Below, piece after piece: positions 25,125 to 34,787 of a DNA stretch of 64,000 nt. The notes under the pieces were generated by a model. The model was not told the origin of the DNA. It ran no database searches and was given only the letters and a program-made list of their open reading frames with translations. This DNA is from Crossiella equi. GTDB taxonomy: Bacteria > Actinomycetota > Actinomycetes > Mycobacteriales > Pseudonocardiaceae. The stretch lies in NCBI RefSeq assembly GCF_017876755.1, contig NZ_JAGIOO010000001.1:3581786-3645785 (forward strand), written 5' to 3'. How positions within the stretch are numbered: position 1 is the stretch's first letter; every line of letters starts with the position of its first letter. The translations under genes and the position numbers were made by a program.

Positions 25125-27122
25125 ATGACCACCGACGCGCAGACCTGGCTGGGCGAGGACAGCGAGGCCGCTCTGACCTGGGAGAAGGAGCAGGCCGGGG
25201 CGGCCAGCGAGTACGCGCGGGCACTGCCCGGCTTCGAGGACCTGGTCGCCGAGCTGACCCCGGTGTGGGCGAACCAGCTGGCCGGGGCGGTGGCCGAGCG
25301 GACCCTGGTCGCCGGGCGCTGGTTCTGGCTCGGCACCGGCGCCGACGGCACCGGCCAGGCCGTCCGGGTGGCCGAGGACCGGGACTCCCCCGGCGCGGTG
25401 CTGCTGGACGCGGCCGCGCTCACCGCCGAACGCGGTGACGGCCGCCCGACCGCGCTGCTGTACCCGGTGCCCTCCCCGGACGGCGCCCTGGTCGCGGTGA
25501 GCGCGGCGGCGGGCGGTGCGCCCTTCGGCGAGGTCCGCGTGGTCGAGGTGGCCACCGGGCGGCTGCTGCCGCTGGCCGTGCCCGCGATGCTGGGCAACAT
25601 GGTCCGCCCGGTCTGGGCCCCGGACGGCTCCGGCTTCCACCTGGCCGGGCGCACCGCCGAGGGCGCGCACGAGCTGCGCTTCCACCGGCTCTCCGGCGAG
25701 ACGGCCGCGAGCCCGCTGCCCGGGGTGCCGCCGACCGCGCTGACCGTGCTGCCGCAGGTCTCCCCCGGCGGTACCCGGGTGCTCACGGTGACCGGTCCGC
25801 ACGAGCACCTCGCGGTGCTGGTCGGCGACACCGCGACCGGGGAGTTCCGGCCGTTCGCGCCGGAGGGCTTCGCCGGGGAGCTGTACGGCGACTGGCTGGA
25901 CGAGGACACCTACGTGGCGATCAGCACGGACACCCCGCGCGGCCGCGTGGTGCGCATCCCGGTGGCCACCTCCACCGACACCTCGACCTGGCAGGAGCTC
26001 CTCGCGCCGGGCGAGCTGGTGCTGCGCGGCCTGTACCGGTTCGGCGACCGCCTGGTGCTGACCGCGCTGCGCGACGTGGGCCTGGAGGTGCGCGTGCACG
26101 GCCTGGACGGCGCCCCGCTGGCCATCGCCGCCCTGCCCCCGGCCAGCGGGTCCTCGCAGCTGACCGTGTTCGGGCGGCTGCCCGGCCCGTCCTCGGCGTT
26201 CACCTTCACCGCGGGCGGGTTCACCCGGGAGGACTCGACCTACCAGCTGCACCCGGCCACCGGTGGGCTGGAGGTGCTGCACGCGGGCGCGGAGCTCCCC
26301 GGCCTGGCCGTGGACCAGCACTTCGCGGTCTCCGCCGACGGCACCCGCGTGCCCTACTACGTCATCGCGCGTGCCGACCTGGACCGGTCCCGGCCGCTGC
26401 CCACCCTGGTCAGCGCGTACGGCGGGTTCAACATCCCCAAGCTGCCCGGCCACCTCGGGGCGGCACTGCCGTTCGTGCGGTCCGGGGGCGTGTACGTGCA
26501 CGCGAACCCGCGCGGCGGCAGCGAGTACGGCCGCGACTGGTACCTGGCCGCGCGCAGGGCCACCAAGCAGCGCACGTTCGACGACCTGCGCGCGGTGGCC
26601 GAGGACCTGGTCCGCCGGGGCATCGCCACCCCGGGCACGCTGGCCTTCCAGGGCTCCTCCAACGGTGGGCTGCTGGCGGGCGTGGCGATCACCCAGCAGC
26701 CGGACCTGTGGCGGGTGTGCGTGCCGACCATGCCGGTGCTGGACCTGCTGGCACCGCTGGCCGACGGCCCGGCGGCGGCGATGATCCGCTCGGTGTACGA
26801 CCAGGACTACGGCGACCCGGCCGACCCCGCCGACGCGCCCGTGCTGGCCGCGTACTCGCCGTACCAGAACATCCGGCCCGGCACGGCCTACCCGGCGGTG
26901 TTCGTGGTGGTCGGCGCCGGGGACGTGAGCTGCCCGCCGCCGCAGGCCCGCCGGTTCGCCGCCGCCCTGCGCGCGGCCAGCACCAGCGGGCACCCGGTGC
27001 TGCTGCGGGTGTGGGACGAGGTCGGCCACGGCAGCCTGGACCCCGCGGTCGCGGCCCGGATGACCGCGGAGTGGCTGGCGTTCGTGCTGCGCGAGCTGGA
27101 CCTGCCGCTGGTCCCGGCCTGA
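25125..27122 (+). CDS. prolyl oligopeptidase family serine peptidase (S9)
   Basis: 665 residues with no signal peptide, so probably cytosolic. A seven-bladed beta-propeller occupies about residues 60-390 and the alpha/beta hydrolase domain the rest. The catalytic triad reads as Ser512 (FQGSSNGGLLAG), Asp600 (VVGAGDVSCPP) and His635 (EVGHGSLD). The family cleaves short peptides after Pro or other residues. The ATG at 25125 has GGGGAGAG upstream. Divergent from the TetR-family gene, which probably controls it. Confidence 0.9.
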   Translation: MTTDAQTWLGEDSEAALTWEKEQAGAASEYARALPGFEDLVAELTPVWANQLAGAVAERTLVAGRWFWLGTGADGTGQAVRVAEDRDSPGAVLLDAAALTAERGDGRPTALLYPVPSPDGALVAVSAAAGGAPFGEVRVVEVATGRLLPLAVPAMLGNMVRPVWAPDGSGFHLAGRTAEGAHELRFHRLSGETAASPLPGVPPTALTVLPQVSPGGTRVLTVTGPHEHLAVLVGDTATGEFRPFAPEGFAGELYGDWLDEDTYVAISTDTPRGRVVRIPVATSTDTSTWQELLAPGELVLRGLYRFGDRLVLTALRDVGLEVRVHGLDGAPLAIAALPPASGSSQLTVFGRLPGPSSAFTFTAGGFTREDSTYQLHPATGGLEVLHAGAELPGLAVDQHFAVSADGTRVPYYVIARADLDRSRPLPTLVSAYGGFNIPKLPGHLGAALPFVRSGGVYVHANPRGGSEYGRDWYLAARRATKQRTFDDLRAVAEDLVRRGIATPGTLAFQGSSNGGLLAGVAITQQPDLWRVCVPTMPVLDLLAPLADGPAAAMIRSVYDQDYGDPADPADAPVLAAYSPYQNIRPGTAYPAVFVVVGAGDVSCPPPQARRFAAALRAASTSGHPVLLRVWDEVGHGSLDPAVAARMTAEWLAFVLRELDLPLVPA

Positions 27123-27197
27123 CGTTCCCCCTCGGGAGGGAGACCGGTCCCCCGGCGTCGGGAGGCCGGTCCGCCCCCGGCGGGCGAACCTGTGGGC

Positions 27198-27677
27198 ATG
27201 ACTGGGGATCGACGATGGGCCACCGGTGTCGCGCTGGCCTGCGTGGGCGCGTACGGGCTGCTGAAGCTGGCCTGGGCGTGCGGTTCGACCGTGCTCATGG
27301 CGCAGACCCCGCTCGGCCCGGAGGATCGCGAGCTGTTGTTGGGGGACAACGCGTTCGCTCTGCTCGTGCACGTGGTCTCGGTGGGCGTGGCGGCCGGGGG
27401 CGCGCTGGTCGTGCTCGGGCTGGCCACGTCCTGGCGGCACCGGGTTCCGCGCTGGCTGCTGTTCGGCCCCGCCTGGCTGGGCGTGGTGTTCCTGTCCGGA
27501 CGGGTGCTGGCCGGGCTCAGCGCGGACGTGGTCACGCTGATCGGGGTGGCCGGGCCGGAGCAGCGGTACCTGGCCCTGTGGGACCTCGCGCTGTGGACGC
27601 CGTTCTGGTTCGTGCTCGGGGCGGCCTTGCTCGTGCTCATTCGGCCCAGTTCGAACGGAGTAGTTCACCCGGCGTAG
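27198..27677 (+). CDS. hypothetical four-helix membrane protein
   Basis: 159 residues with four predicted membrane helices (about 9-27, 52-75, 85-104, 128-152). The start could be ATG at 27198 or GTG two codons earlier. I do not recognise the family. It follows the peptidase by 75 bases. Confidence 0.6.
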   Translation: MTGDRRWATGVALACVGAYGLLKLAWACGSTVLMAQTPLGPEDRELLLGDNAFALLVHVVSVGVAAGGALVVLGLATSWRHRVPRWLLFGPAWLGVVFLSGRVLAGLSADVVTLIGVAGPEQRYLALWDLALWTPFWFVLGAALLVLIRPSSNGVVHPA

Positions 27678-27824
27678 CCCTGCCAAGGTTGTCGGCCGAA
27701 ACCAGACAGGATCCGGTTCGTCCCCTTCACCTGCCTCTCACCTGCACGTACGTTCTGACCCGCCGCCAGGCACACCCAGTTGTCAACGTTGTCTGCACAC
27801 ATCTTGTGAATTGGGGTCGGACAG

Positions 27825-30800
27825 GTGAGATCAAGAGGCGCTCTGGCCTGCGCGGTGACCGCCGCGCTGGTGCTGGGGACGGTCACGGGGACGGCCGCGG
27901 CCGATCCCGCCGAGGACGCCGCGCAGCGGCTGGTGACCGACCCGACGGCGTACGTGGACCCGCTGATCGGGACCAAGAACCTGGGCAACGTCTTCCCCGG
28001 TGCGGTCGTGCCGTTCGGCATGCTGTCCTGGAGCCCGGAGAACACCCGGGGCAACGCCACCCGCACGGCCGCGCCCGGCGGCTACCACTACGACGCCACC
28101 CGGATCCGGGGCTTCAGCCTCACGCACATGTCCGGCACCGGCTGCGCGGGCGGGTCCGGTGACATCCCGTTCTTCCCGCACGTGGGCGCGGTGACCTCCT
28201 CGCCCGCCGCGGACGGCAAGGACGAGGTCTACGCCAGCGACTTCAGCCACACCAACGAGTCCGCGAAGGCCGGGCGCTACTCGGTCACGCTGAACAACGG
28301 TGCGAAGGCCGACCTGGCCGCGACGCTGCGCTCCGGCGCGGGCCGGTTCACCTTCCCCGAGGGCAAGCCCGCCTCGCTGCTGATCCGCACCGCGAACTCC
28401 CAGGTCGGCTCGACCGGTGCCACGGTGAGCGTGGACCCGGCCAGCCGGACCGTGACCGGGTCGGTGACCAGCGGCAACTTCTGCGGCTACATCGACAAGG
28501 AAGGCCGCCGCAGCTACTACACGCTGCACTTCGTGGCCGAGTTCGACCAGCCCTTCAGCGAGACCGGCACCTGGCAGGACGAGAAGGTCACGCCGGGCGG
28601 CACCACCGCGAGCGGCGGCACCACCTACGGCACCAACGGCTGGCCGGTGGTGGGCAAGGGCTCGGGCGCGTGGGTCGGCTTCGACACCGCGAAGAGCACC
28701 TCGACCAACGTGCGCGTGGGCATCTCCTACGTGAGCCTGGACAACGCCAAGGCCAACCTGCGCGCGGAGAACCCTCGGCGCGCGGCCGTGGAGGAGATCG
28801 CGGCCAAGGCCAAGCGGGACTGGGCCGACCAGCTGCGCAAGATCCAGATCGGCGGCGGCAGCGAGGCCGACCGCACCAAGTTCTACACCGCGCTCTACCA
28901 CTCCCTGTTGCACCCCAACGTGTTCAACGACGTCAACGGCGAGTACGCGGGCTTCGACGGCAAGGTGCACAAGCCGGTGCGCGGCCAGGACGCGCAGTAC
29001 GGCACGTACTCCGGCTGGGACGTCTACCGCTCCCAGCTCCAGCTGCTCACCCTGCTGGAGCCCAAGATCGGCTCGGACATCGCGCAGTCGCTGCTGAACC
29101 AGGCGCGCCAGAACGGCGGCGTGTGGGACCGCTGGACGCACAACAACGGCGGCACGCACGTGATGAACGGCGACCCGGCGGCCCCGTCCATCGCGGGCAT
29201 CCACGCCTTCGGCGGCACCGACTTCGACGTCAAGTCCTCGTTGCGGTCCCTGGTGAAGGCGGCCACCGTGCCGACCGCGCTGGACCTCAAGCGCGACGGC
29301 TGGAACGTGATGTCGGTGGGCCAGCGGCCCTCGCTGGACAAGTACCTCAAGCACAACTACATGCCCTCGGTGTCCAACGCCTGGGGCGGCGCGGCGGAGA
29401 CGCTGGAGATCTCCACCGCCGACTTCGCGCTGGCCCAGCTCGCGGACCGGTTGGGCGAGAAGGCCACCGCGAAGACCTTCGCCGAGCGCGCGCAGTGGTG
29501 GCAGAACAACTTCGACCCGGCCGCGCACGCCACCGGCGGCTACATCCGCAACCGGCACGCCGACGGCAGCTGGACGCCGAACTTCACCCCGGGCACCGGC
29601 GACGGCTTCGTCGAGGGCTCCAGCGCGCAGTACACGTGGATGGTGCAGCACAACGTCGCGGGCCTGACCCAGGCGATGGGCGGTCCGGCGAAGGTGAACA
29701 AGCGCCTGGACGACTTCTTCCACAACGCCGACGGCAGCTGGGCGCTGAGCAAGTCCGGCGATGAGAAGTCCGAGATGGACAACGAGCCCTCGGTGAACGT
29801 GCCCTACCTCTACAACTACACCGGGGCGCCGCACAAGGCGCAGCAGACCATCCGCGAGGTGGTCAACACGCTGTGGAGCACGCAGCCGGGCGGCATCCCG
29901 GGCAACGACGACCTGGGCGCGATGTCCTCCTGGTTCGTCTTCTCCGCCCTGGGCATGTACCCGCAGGTGCCCTCGCGCGCCGAGCTGGTGCTGGCCAGCC
30001 CGCTGTTCCCGTTCGCGCGCGTCAACCGCGACCACGGCAAGAGCATCACCGTGCTGGCGCCGAAGGCCGCGCCGGACGCGCCGTACGTCCAGCGGCTGAA
30101 GGTCAACGGCCGCGAGTCCACCAAGCCGTGGCTGCCGGAGTCCTTCGTGCAGCGCGGTGGCCTGGTGGAGTTCTCGCTGGGCACCACGCCGAACACCTCG
30201 TGGGGCACGGCCGCGGCGGACGCCCCGCCGTCCTGGCGCGAGGGCGAGCAGCCGTACCAGGTGGGCGCGGGCCCGGACCAGCTGGTGACCACCCCGGGCG
30301 GCAGCGTCAAGGGCGAGGTGAGCGTCTACCACCTCTCGGGCGCGCAGCCGGCGGTCACGTACTCGATCGCGCCAACCGAGGGCCTGACCATCACCCCGAC
30401 CTCGGGCACGGTCCCGGTCAAGGACGGGGCGGGCAAGGCGGAGTTCACCGTGACCGCGACCAGCGCGGGCCAGGGCTACCACCCGGTGAACGTCACCGTG
30501 CAGGTCACCGGCGGCAAGACCACCACCCGCAAGCTGACCCTGAAGGTCGCGGCCGAGGGCACCTGGTTCGCCGCCCTGGACAACACCGGGATCTCGGACG
30601 ACCCGGGCACCCACGAGGAAGCCAACTTCGACGGCGGCGGCTACAGCTACTCCAAGCAGGCCCTGGCCGCGGCCGGGCTGGAGCCGGGCAAGCCGGGCAC
30701 GGTGTCGGGCCTGGGCTTCGTCTGGCCGCAGGAGCCGTTCGGCCGTCCGGACAACCTCGCCGCGAACGGCCAGCAGGTCGTGCTGCCCACCCCGGTGAGC

Positions 30801-31115
30801 ACGCTGTCCTTCGTGGGCAGCGCGATCAACGGCAGCCGCACGGCCCAGGGCACACTCACCTACACCGACGGCAGCACCGCGCCGTTCGACCTGGGCTTCA
30901 GCGACTGGACCCTGGGCGGCGGCGGTGGCCAGCTCCAGTACGGCAACGTGGTGGTGGCGAAAACCCCGTACCGCAACGGCATCGGCGGCTCGCAGGAGGT
31001 GGCCACCTTCATCCTGGCGACCAAGCCGGTCGCCGCGCCGGAGGGCAAGCGGATCGCCAAGATCACCTTCCCGAAGAACAGCGGCCTGCACGTCTTCGCG
31101 CTGGCCACCGGCTGA
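27825..31115 (+). CDS. secreted GH92 alpha-1,2-mannosidase with C-terminal accessory domains
   Basis: 1096 residues with a signal peptide (hydrophobic 7-22, cleavage near AAA-DP). The GH92 catalytic part covers about residues 40-800: VDPLIGTKNLGNVFPGA at the start, an acidic DNEPSVNVPYLYN (Glu654 is the likely acid) and the signature GNDDLGAMSSW beginning at 693. An NEW3-like beta domain (about 825-900) and a final ~170-residue carbohydrate-binding-like domain follow. GH92 enzymes are calcium-dependent exo-mannosidases. The GTG at 27825 has only a weak ribosome site. Confidence 0.9.
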   Translation: MRSRGALACAVTAALVLGTVTGTAAADPAEDAAQRLVTDPTAYVDPLIGTKNLGNVFPGAVVPFGMLSWSPENTRGNATRTAAPGGYHYDATRIRGFSLTHMSGTGCAGGSGDIPFFPHVGAVTSSPAADGKDEVYASDFSHTNESAKAGRYSVTLNNGAKADLAATLRSGAGRFTFPEGKPASLLIRTANSQVGSTGATVSVDPASRTVTGSVTSGNFCGYIDKEGRRSYYTLHFVAEFDQPFSETGTWQDEKVTPGGTTASGGTTYGTNGWPVVGKGSGAWVGFDTAKSTSTNVRVGISYVSLDNAKANLRAENPRRAAVEEIAAKAKRDWADQLRKIQIGGGSEADRTKFYTALYHSLLHPNVFNDVNGEYAGFDGKVHKPVRGQDAQYGTYSGWDVYRSQLQLLTLLEPKIGSDIAQSLLNQARQNGGVWDRWTHNNGGTHVMNGDPAAPSIAGIHAFGGTDFDVKSSLRSLVKAATVPTALDLKRDGWNVMSVGQRPSLDKYLKHNYMPSVSNAWGGAAETLEISTADFALAQLADRLGEKATAKTFAERAQWWQNNFDPAAHATGGYIRNRHADGSWTPNFTPGTGDGFVEGSSAQYTWMVQHNVAGLTQAMGGPAKVNKRLDDFFHNADGSWALSKSGDEKSEMDNEPSVNVPYLYNYTGAPHKAQQTIREVVNTLWSTQPGGIPGNDDLGAMSSWFVFSALGMYPQVPSRAELVLASPLFPFARVNRDHGKSITVLAPKAAPDAPYVQRLKVNGRESTKPWLPESFVQRGGLVEFSLGTTPNTSWGTAAADAPPSWREGEQPYQVGAGPDQLVTTPGGSVKGEVSVYHLSGAQPAVTYSIAPTEGLTITPTSGTVPVKDGAGKAEFTVTATSAGQGYHPVNVTVQVTGGKTTTRKLTLKVAAEGTWFAALDNTGISDDPGTHEEANFDGGGYSYSKQALAAAGLEPGKPGTVSGLGFVWPQEPFGRPDNLAANGQQVVLPTPVSTLSFVGSAINGSRTAQGTLTYTDGSTAPFDLGFSDWTLGGGGGQLQYGNVVVAKTPYRNGIGGSQEVATFILATKPVAAPEGKRIAKITFPKNSGLHVFALATG

Positions 31116-31129
31116 CAGGCAGCCCAAAC

Positions 31130-31240
31130 CGGCCAACACGACGTACCGAACCGGCCAACACGCCAAGGGCCCCAACCCCCATCGGCGTGTTGGCCGTTTT
31201 CGTACCCCGTGTTGGCCGATTGCGCACCCCGTGTTGGCCG
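31130..31240. repeat. five CGTGTTGGCCG elements at 22-base steps
   Basis: The 11-mer CGGCCAACACG occurs at 31130 and 31152; its reverse complement occurs at 31186, 31208 and 31230. Spacing within each group is exactly 22 bases, about two helical turns. The two groups face each other and can form a long imperfect hairpin after the GH92 gene. Confidence 0.85.
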
Positions 31241-31435
31241 GGCTGGCCGGTCGCGTTGACCGGCCTCCTGGGGCCTGTCGGCCGTTCTCGGCTTTCCGCC
31301 CGGTGTCGGGGGCGTTGCGCGCGGCCGTGACATTCCGTCGAAAGGCCCGGCAGCGGCAGAAGCACCGGGGTGGCTGGCTGCGGTGCCGACTGGATCCCGT
31401 GTCAGGCGAATCGTCCGGTTTCTCGCTCGCAAATT

Positions 31436-31454
31436 GTTAAGAAACCTCCCTAAT
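31436..31454. promoter_or_regulatory. GTTAAG-N7-CCTAAT palindrome upstream of the lectin gene
   Basis: An imperfect inverted repeat with the same half-site and 7-base gap as GTTAGG-N7-CCTAAC at 48370-48388, which lies upstream of the GH5 gene. A shared regulator is inferred. Confidence 0.5.
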
Positions 31455-31528
31455 GAGGATTGTCCCGACCGATCCCCCGAGGGGACCCTCCTTGGGCCGC
31501 CGCGCCACCGAACCCGCCCGGAGGAAAC

Positions 31529-32452
31529 ATGCGCTCTCGACTGCTGTCGGTGACCGCGCTCGCCCTGCTCCTGGTAAGCGCTTTCGGCTTCAGCGCCCCG
31601 CCCCGGGCCGAGGCCGCGCCCACACCGCAGAAGGTGTTCTTCACCTTCTACGGGTGGTGGGACAACACCCCGCCCGGCGGGGACATCGCCTACCCGCAGA
31701 TCCACGGCACCGCGGGTGGCAAGGGGACCTACGCCGACCCGATCACGCTGGCCTCCTCGTCGAAGGAGATCAAGCCCGGCACCAAGGTGTGGGTGCCCCG
31801 GGTGAAGAAGTACGCGATCATGGAGGACTCCTGCTCCTCGTGCGAGCAGGACTGGGACGGCCAGGGCCCCAACGGCGGCCCCAAGCTGTGGCACTTCGAC
31901 CTGTGGGTGGGCGGCAAGAACGGCAACGCCATGCACACCATCGACTGCGAGGACGCCCTCACCAACTACCACGACAACGGCAAGCCGGTCATGGAGGACG
32001 TGATCATCAACCCCGGCCCCAACGAGCAGGTCGACTCGACGCCGGTGTTCAACGAGAAGACCGGTGAGTGCTACGGCGGGGCCAAGCCGAAGACCACCTT
32101 CGGCGAGTACAAGAACGTGGCCACGGGGCAGTGCCTGGCGAACCCGGGCAACTCCACCCGGCCCGGCACCGCGCTGCGCACCGCGGCCTGCGACGGCGGG
32201 CCCAGCGAGCAGTTCAGCTTCCACGGCGCGTTCATGGAGCACAACAAGCTCTGCGCGGCCATGTCCGGCTCGAACATCCTGCTCAACAACTGCGACGGCG
32301 GACCCAAGTCGCAGTGGTCGATCAACCCCAACGGCACCATCTCGGACATGCAGTACAACACCAAGTGCTTCCGCGCCGCCGCCGACGGCAAGGTGAGCAC
32401 GGGCAAGTGTTCCGGCAACGAGGCGAAGTGGGTGTTCAAGGCGAAGCAGTGA
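31529..32452 (+). CDS. secreted protein, barwin/expansin-like domain plus ricin-type lectin
   Basis: 307 residues, signal peptide (hydrophobic 6-22, AEAA near 27-30). Residues ~33-180 (FTFYGWWDN, HGTAGGKGTYADPITLA, PGTKVWVPRVKKYAIMEDSC) resemble a double-psi beta-barrel fold found in expansin-like and fungal secreted proteins. Residues ~188-307 form one ricin-type trefoil with NVATGQCLA and paired Cys. No catalytic residues can be assigned; wall or polysaccharide binding is likely. The ATG has GGAGGAAAC upstream. The gene's end overlaps the convergent kinase by 17 bases. Confidence 0.65.
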   Translation: MRSRLLSVTALALLLVSAFGFSAPPRAEAAPTPQKVFFTFYGWWDNTPPGGDIAYPQIHGTAGGKGTYADPITLASSSKEIKPGTKVWVPRVKKYAIMEDSCSSCEQDWDGQGPNGGPKLWHFDLWVGGKNGNAMHTIDCEDALTNYHDNGKPVMEDVIINPGPNEQVDSTPVFNEKTGECYGGAKPKTTFGEYKNVATGQCLANPGNSTRPGTALRTAACDGGPSEQFSFHGAFMEHNKLCAAMSGSNILLNNCDGGPKSQWSINPNGTISDMQYNTKCFRAAADGKVSTGKCSGNEAKWVFKAKQ

Positions 32453-34103
32453 GCCCCGGCCGTCCGGCTGCCTGCCCGGTCACGGCGGGCAGCCGGACGG
32501 TGAACACCGCGCCACCGGGGCTGGCCACCGAGATCGTGCCGCCGTGCGCGGTGACGATCTCCCGGGCGATCGCCAGCCCCAGGCCGCTGCCGCCGGTGGC
32601 GCGGTCGCGGGACTCGTCCGCCCGCCAGAACCGCTCGAACACCAGCGGCAGGTCCTCCTCGCGGATGCCGGTGCCGGTGTCGGCCACCACGAGCACCGCC
32701 TGCTCGCCCTCGCACCGCGCGGACACCGTGATCCGCCCGTCCGGCGGGGTGGCGCGCACCGCGTTGCCGATCAGGTTGCCCAGCACCTGGCGCAGCCGCT
32801 TCTCATCGCCCAGCACCACCGGCGACGGGCTGTCCACAGTGGACTCCAGCGTGATGCCCGCCTCGGTGGCCACCGCGTGGTGCCGGGTGGTGGCCGCGGT
32901 GACCAGGTCGCCCAGGTCCACCGGGTCGGCGCGCTGGCGCAGCCCGCCCGAGTCGGCCAGGGCCAGCAGCTGGATGTCGTCGATGAGCTGCTGCTGGTGC
33001 AGCGCCTCCTCGTACAGCTCCTCGTACAGCGCCGGATCGCCCCGCACCACACCGTCCTTGAGCGCCTCCAGGTAGCCCCGGATGTTCACCAGCGGCGTGC
33101 GCAGCTCGTGCGCGATGTCGGCGATCATCCGCCGCTGCTGTTCCTCGCTGCGCCGCAGCGCCTGCGCCATGTGGTTGAACGAGGCGGTCAGCCCGGCGAT
33201 CTCGTCCCGCCCGCGCACCGGCACCGGGTCCGCGCGCTCCCCCGCCGCCAGCCGCCGGGACGCGGCGACCAGCGCGGTCACCGGCCGCAGCACCGGCCGC
33301 CCGACCAGCCACACCCCGAACACCGCGACCCCGGTGACGGTCAGCGCGGCCAGCAGCGCGGGCCCGACCGGGATGGTGGCCAGCACCGGGTTCGCCTCGC
33401 CCACGGTGAGCAGCAGCGCGGGCGGCAGGAGCGCGGACACGCGGTCGTGGAAGACCGTGCGGCGGCAGAACTCCAGGGTCCGCTCGGTCGGCGCGGCGCC
33501 CAGGCAGGCGGCGGTGGCGCGCTCGTCCCCGGCCAGCTCCTCGGGTTCGGCCGGGGCGCGGCAGCCGTCCCCGCCCGCGCCCAGCTCGAACCGCGGCGGC
33601 TCCGCGCCGGGCCGCTTGGTCACGCTGATCTCGTTGCGCCACGCGCACTGCGCGGCTTTGAGCTCGCGCCGGAAGTCGGCCAGCACGGTGTCCGGCGCGG
33701 GCTGCGGCACCGGGTCGACCAGCGTGGGCGCGGCCGGGTTGTCGCCGTAGCCGGGCGGCGGCGGACCGTCCGCGTACGACCCCCGGTCGGGCAGGCTGAT
33801 GCCGCCCCGGTAGGCCTGCGCGTCGCTGTCGGCGACCGGCGAGCCCGAGGGCGTGCTCAGCCGCAGCCGCTGCCCGGTGCTCGCGCGCAGCCGCCGCAGC
33901 AGCCCGTCCACGCCCTGCCAGGTGCCACTGACCTGCGCGTGCGTGACCAGCTCGGCCCGCACCTCCAGCCGGATCCGCTCCTGCTCGGCCGCGGTGTGCC
34001 GGACCTCGCGGGTGGCCTGGTAGACGGTCAGCCACGCGGTGAGCACCGTGGCCACCAGCGCGACCAGGCCCACCATCAGCAGCAGGCGCCGCCGCAGGCT
34101 CAC
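32436..34103 (-). CDS. sensor histidine kinase B of tandem system
   Basis: 555 residues. Membrane helices at about 9-27 and 245-268 enclose a ~215-residue outside sensor with four Cys (153, 181, 200, 213). HAMP, H-box DIAHELRTPL with His332, N-box GNLIGNAVRA and GLGLAIA follow. It is a close paralogue of the kinase at 34788-36584, including sensor layout. GTG at 34103 overlaps the regulator stop. Confidence 0.92.
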   Translation of the reverse strand: MSLRRRLLLMVGLVALVATVLTAWLTVYQATREVRHTAAEQERIRLEVRAELVTHAQVSGTWQGVDGLLRRLRASTGQRLRLSTPSGSPVADSDAQAYRGGISLPDRGSYADGPPPPGYGDNPAAPTLVDPVPQPAPDTVLADFRRELKAAQCAWRNEISVTKRPGAEPPRFELGAGGDGCRAPAEPEELAGDERATAACLGAAPTERTLEFCRRTVFHDRVSALLPPALLLTVGEANPVLATIPVGPALLAALTVTGVAVFGVWLVGRPVLRPVTALVAASRRLAAGERADPVPVRGRDEIAGLTASFNHMAQALRRSEEQQRRMIADIAHELRTPLVNIRGYLEALKDGVVRGDPALYEELYEEALHQQQLIDDIQLLALADSGGLRQRADPVDLGDLVTAATTRHHAVATEAGITLESTVDSPSPVVLGDEKRLRQVLGNLIGNAVRATPPDGRITVSARCEGEQAVLVVADTGTGIREEDLPLVFERFWRADESRDRATGGSGLGLAIAREIVTAHGGTISVASPGGAVFTVRLPAVTGQAAGRPGLTASP

Positions 34104-34783
34104 GGCTGCGCCAGCTTGTAGCCCCGCCCGGTGACCGTGCGCACGTAGGTGGGCTTGGCCGGGTCGGGCTCGATCTTGCGGCGCAGGTTCTTCACGTGTG
34201 CGTCGACGGTGCGCTCCAGCACGTAGCTGTCCGCGCCGAAGGCCCGGTCCAGGATCTGCGTGCGGCTGAACGGCACCCCGGGGTCACCGGCCAGCAGGTG
34301 CAGGATGTCGAACTCCTTGGCGGTCAGCTCGACGGCCTCGCCCGCCACGCGCACCTCGTAGCGCACCGGGTCCAGCTCCAGCTCGCCCACGCGCACCACG
34401 GCGGCCTTGGCGGGCGCGGTGGCGGCCCGGCGCAGCAGCGCGCGCACCCGGGCGGTCAGCTCGGTCGGGCTGTACGGCTTGGTGAGGTAGTCGTCAGCGC
34501 CCACGTCCAGGCCGAGCACCAGGTCGGCATCGGCCGAGCGCGCGGTCAGCATCAGGATCGGCACGGTGGACTCCGCGCGCAGTACGCGGCACACGTCGAT
34601 GCCGCCGAGGCCGGGCATCATCACGTCCAGCACCACCAGGTCCGGGCGCCGCTCCCGGGCCAGCGCCAGCGCGGTGGGTCCGTCGCCGCAGACCAGCACG
34701 ACGTACCCGGCCCGCTCGAGGTAGGTGCGGATCAGCCGGGCCTGCCTCGGGTCGTCCTCGGCCAGCAGGATGCGTGCGCTCAC
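34100..34783 (-). CDS. OmpR-type response regulator B of tandem system
   Basis: 227 residues. Receiver with AEDD (8-11), Asp53 (VVLDVMMPG) and LTKPYSP; winged helix from VELTAKEFDIL to TVTGRGYKLAQP. GTG at 34783. It starts four bases after the upstream kinase stop, so all four genes of the tandem pair probably form one transcript. Very similar to the regulator at 36581-37270. Confidence 0.92.
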   Translation of the reverse strand: MSARILLAEDDPRQARLIRTYLERAGYVVLVCGDGPTALALARERRPDLVVLDVMMPGLGGIDVCRVLRAESTVPILMLTARSADADLVLGLDVGADDYLTKPYSPTELTARVRALLRRAATAPAKAAVVRVGELELDPVRYEVRVAGEAVELTAKEFDILHLLAGDPGVPFSRTQILDRAFGADSYVLERTVDAHVKNLRRKIEPDPAKPTYVRTVTGRGYKLAQP

Positions 34784-34787
34784 GCCC

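Larger units (their letters stand above)
31116..31528. other. gene-free region with phased repeats and a shared palindrome
   Basis: 413 bases between the GH92 gene and the lectin gene. The left part is the 22-bp-periodic repeat (31130-31240). The right part carries GTTAAG-N7-CCTAAT (31436-31454) ahead of the lectin gene. Nothing else is recognised. Confidence 0.7.

Noticed and set aside
27831-31175. A 1114-residue frame opposite the GH92 gene
   Set aside because: Antisense shadow rich in Arg, Gly, Val and His with no domain; the + strand gene is clear.
31130-31240. A possible CRISPR array
   Set aside because: Repeats are only 11 bases, change direction, and have 11-base gaps; there are no cas genes.
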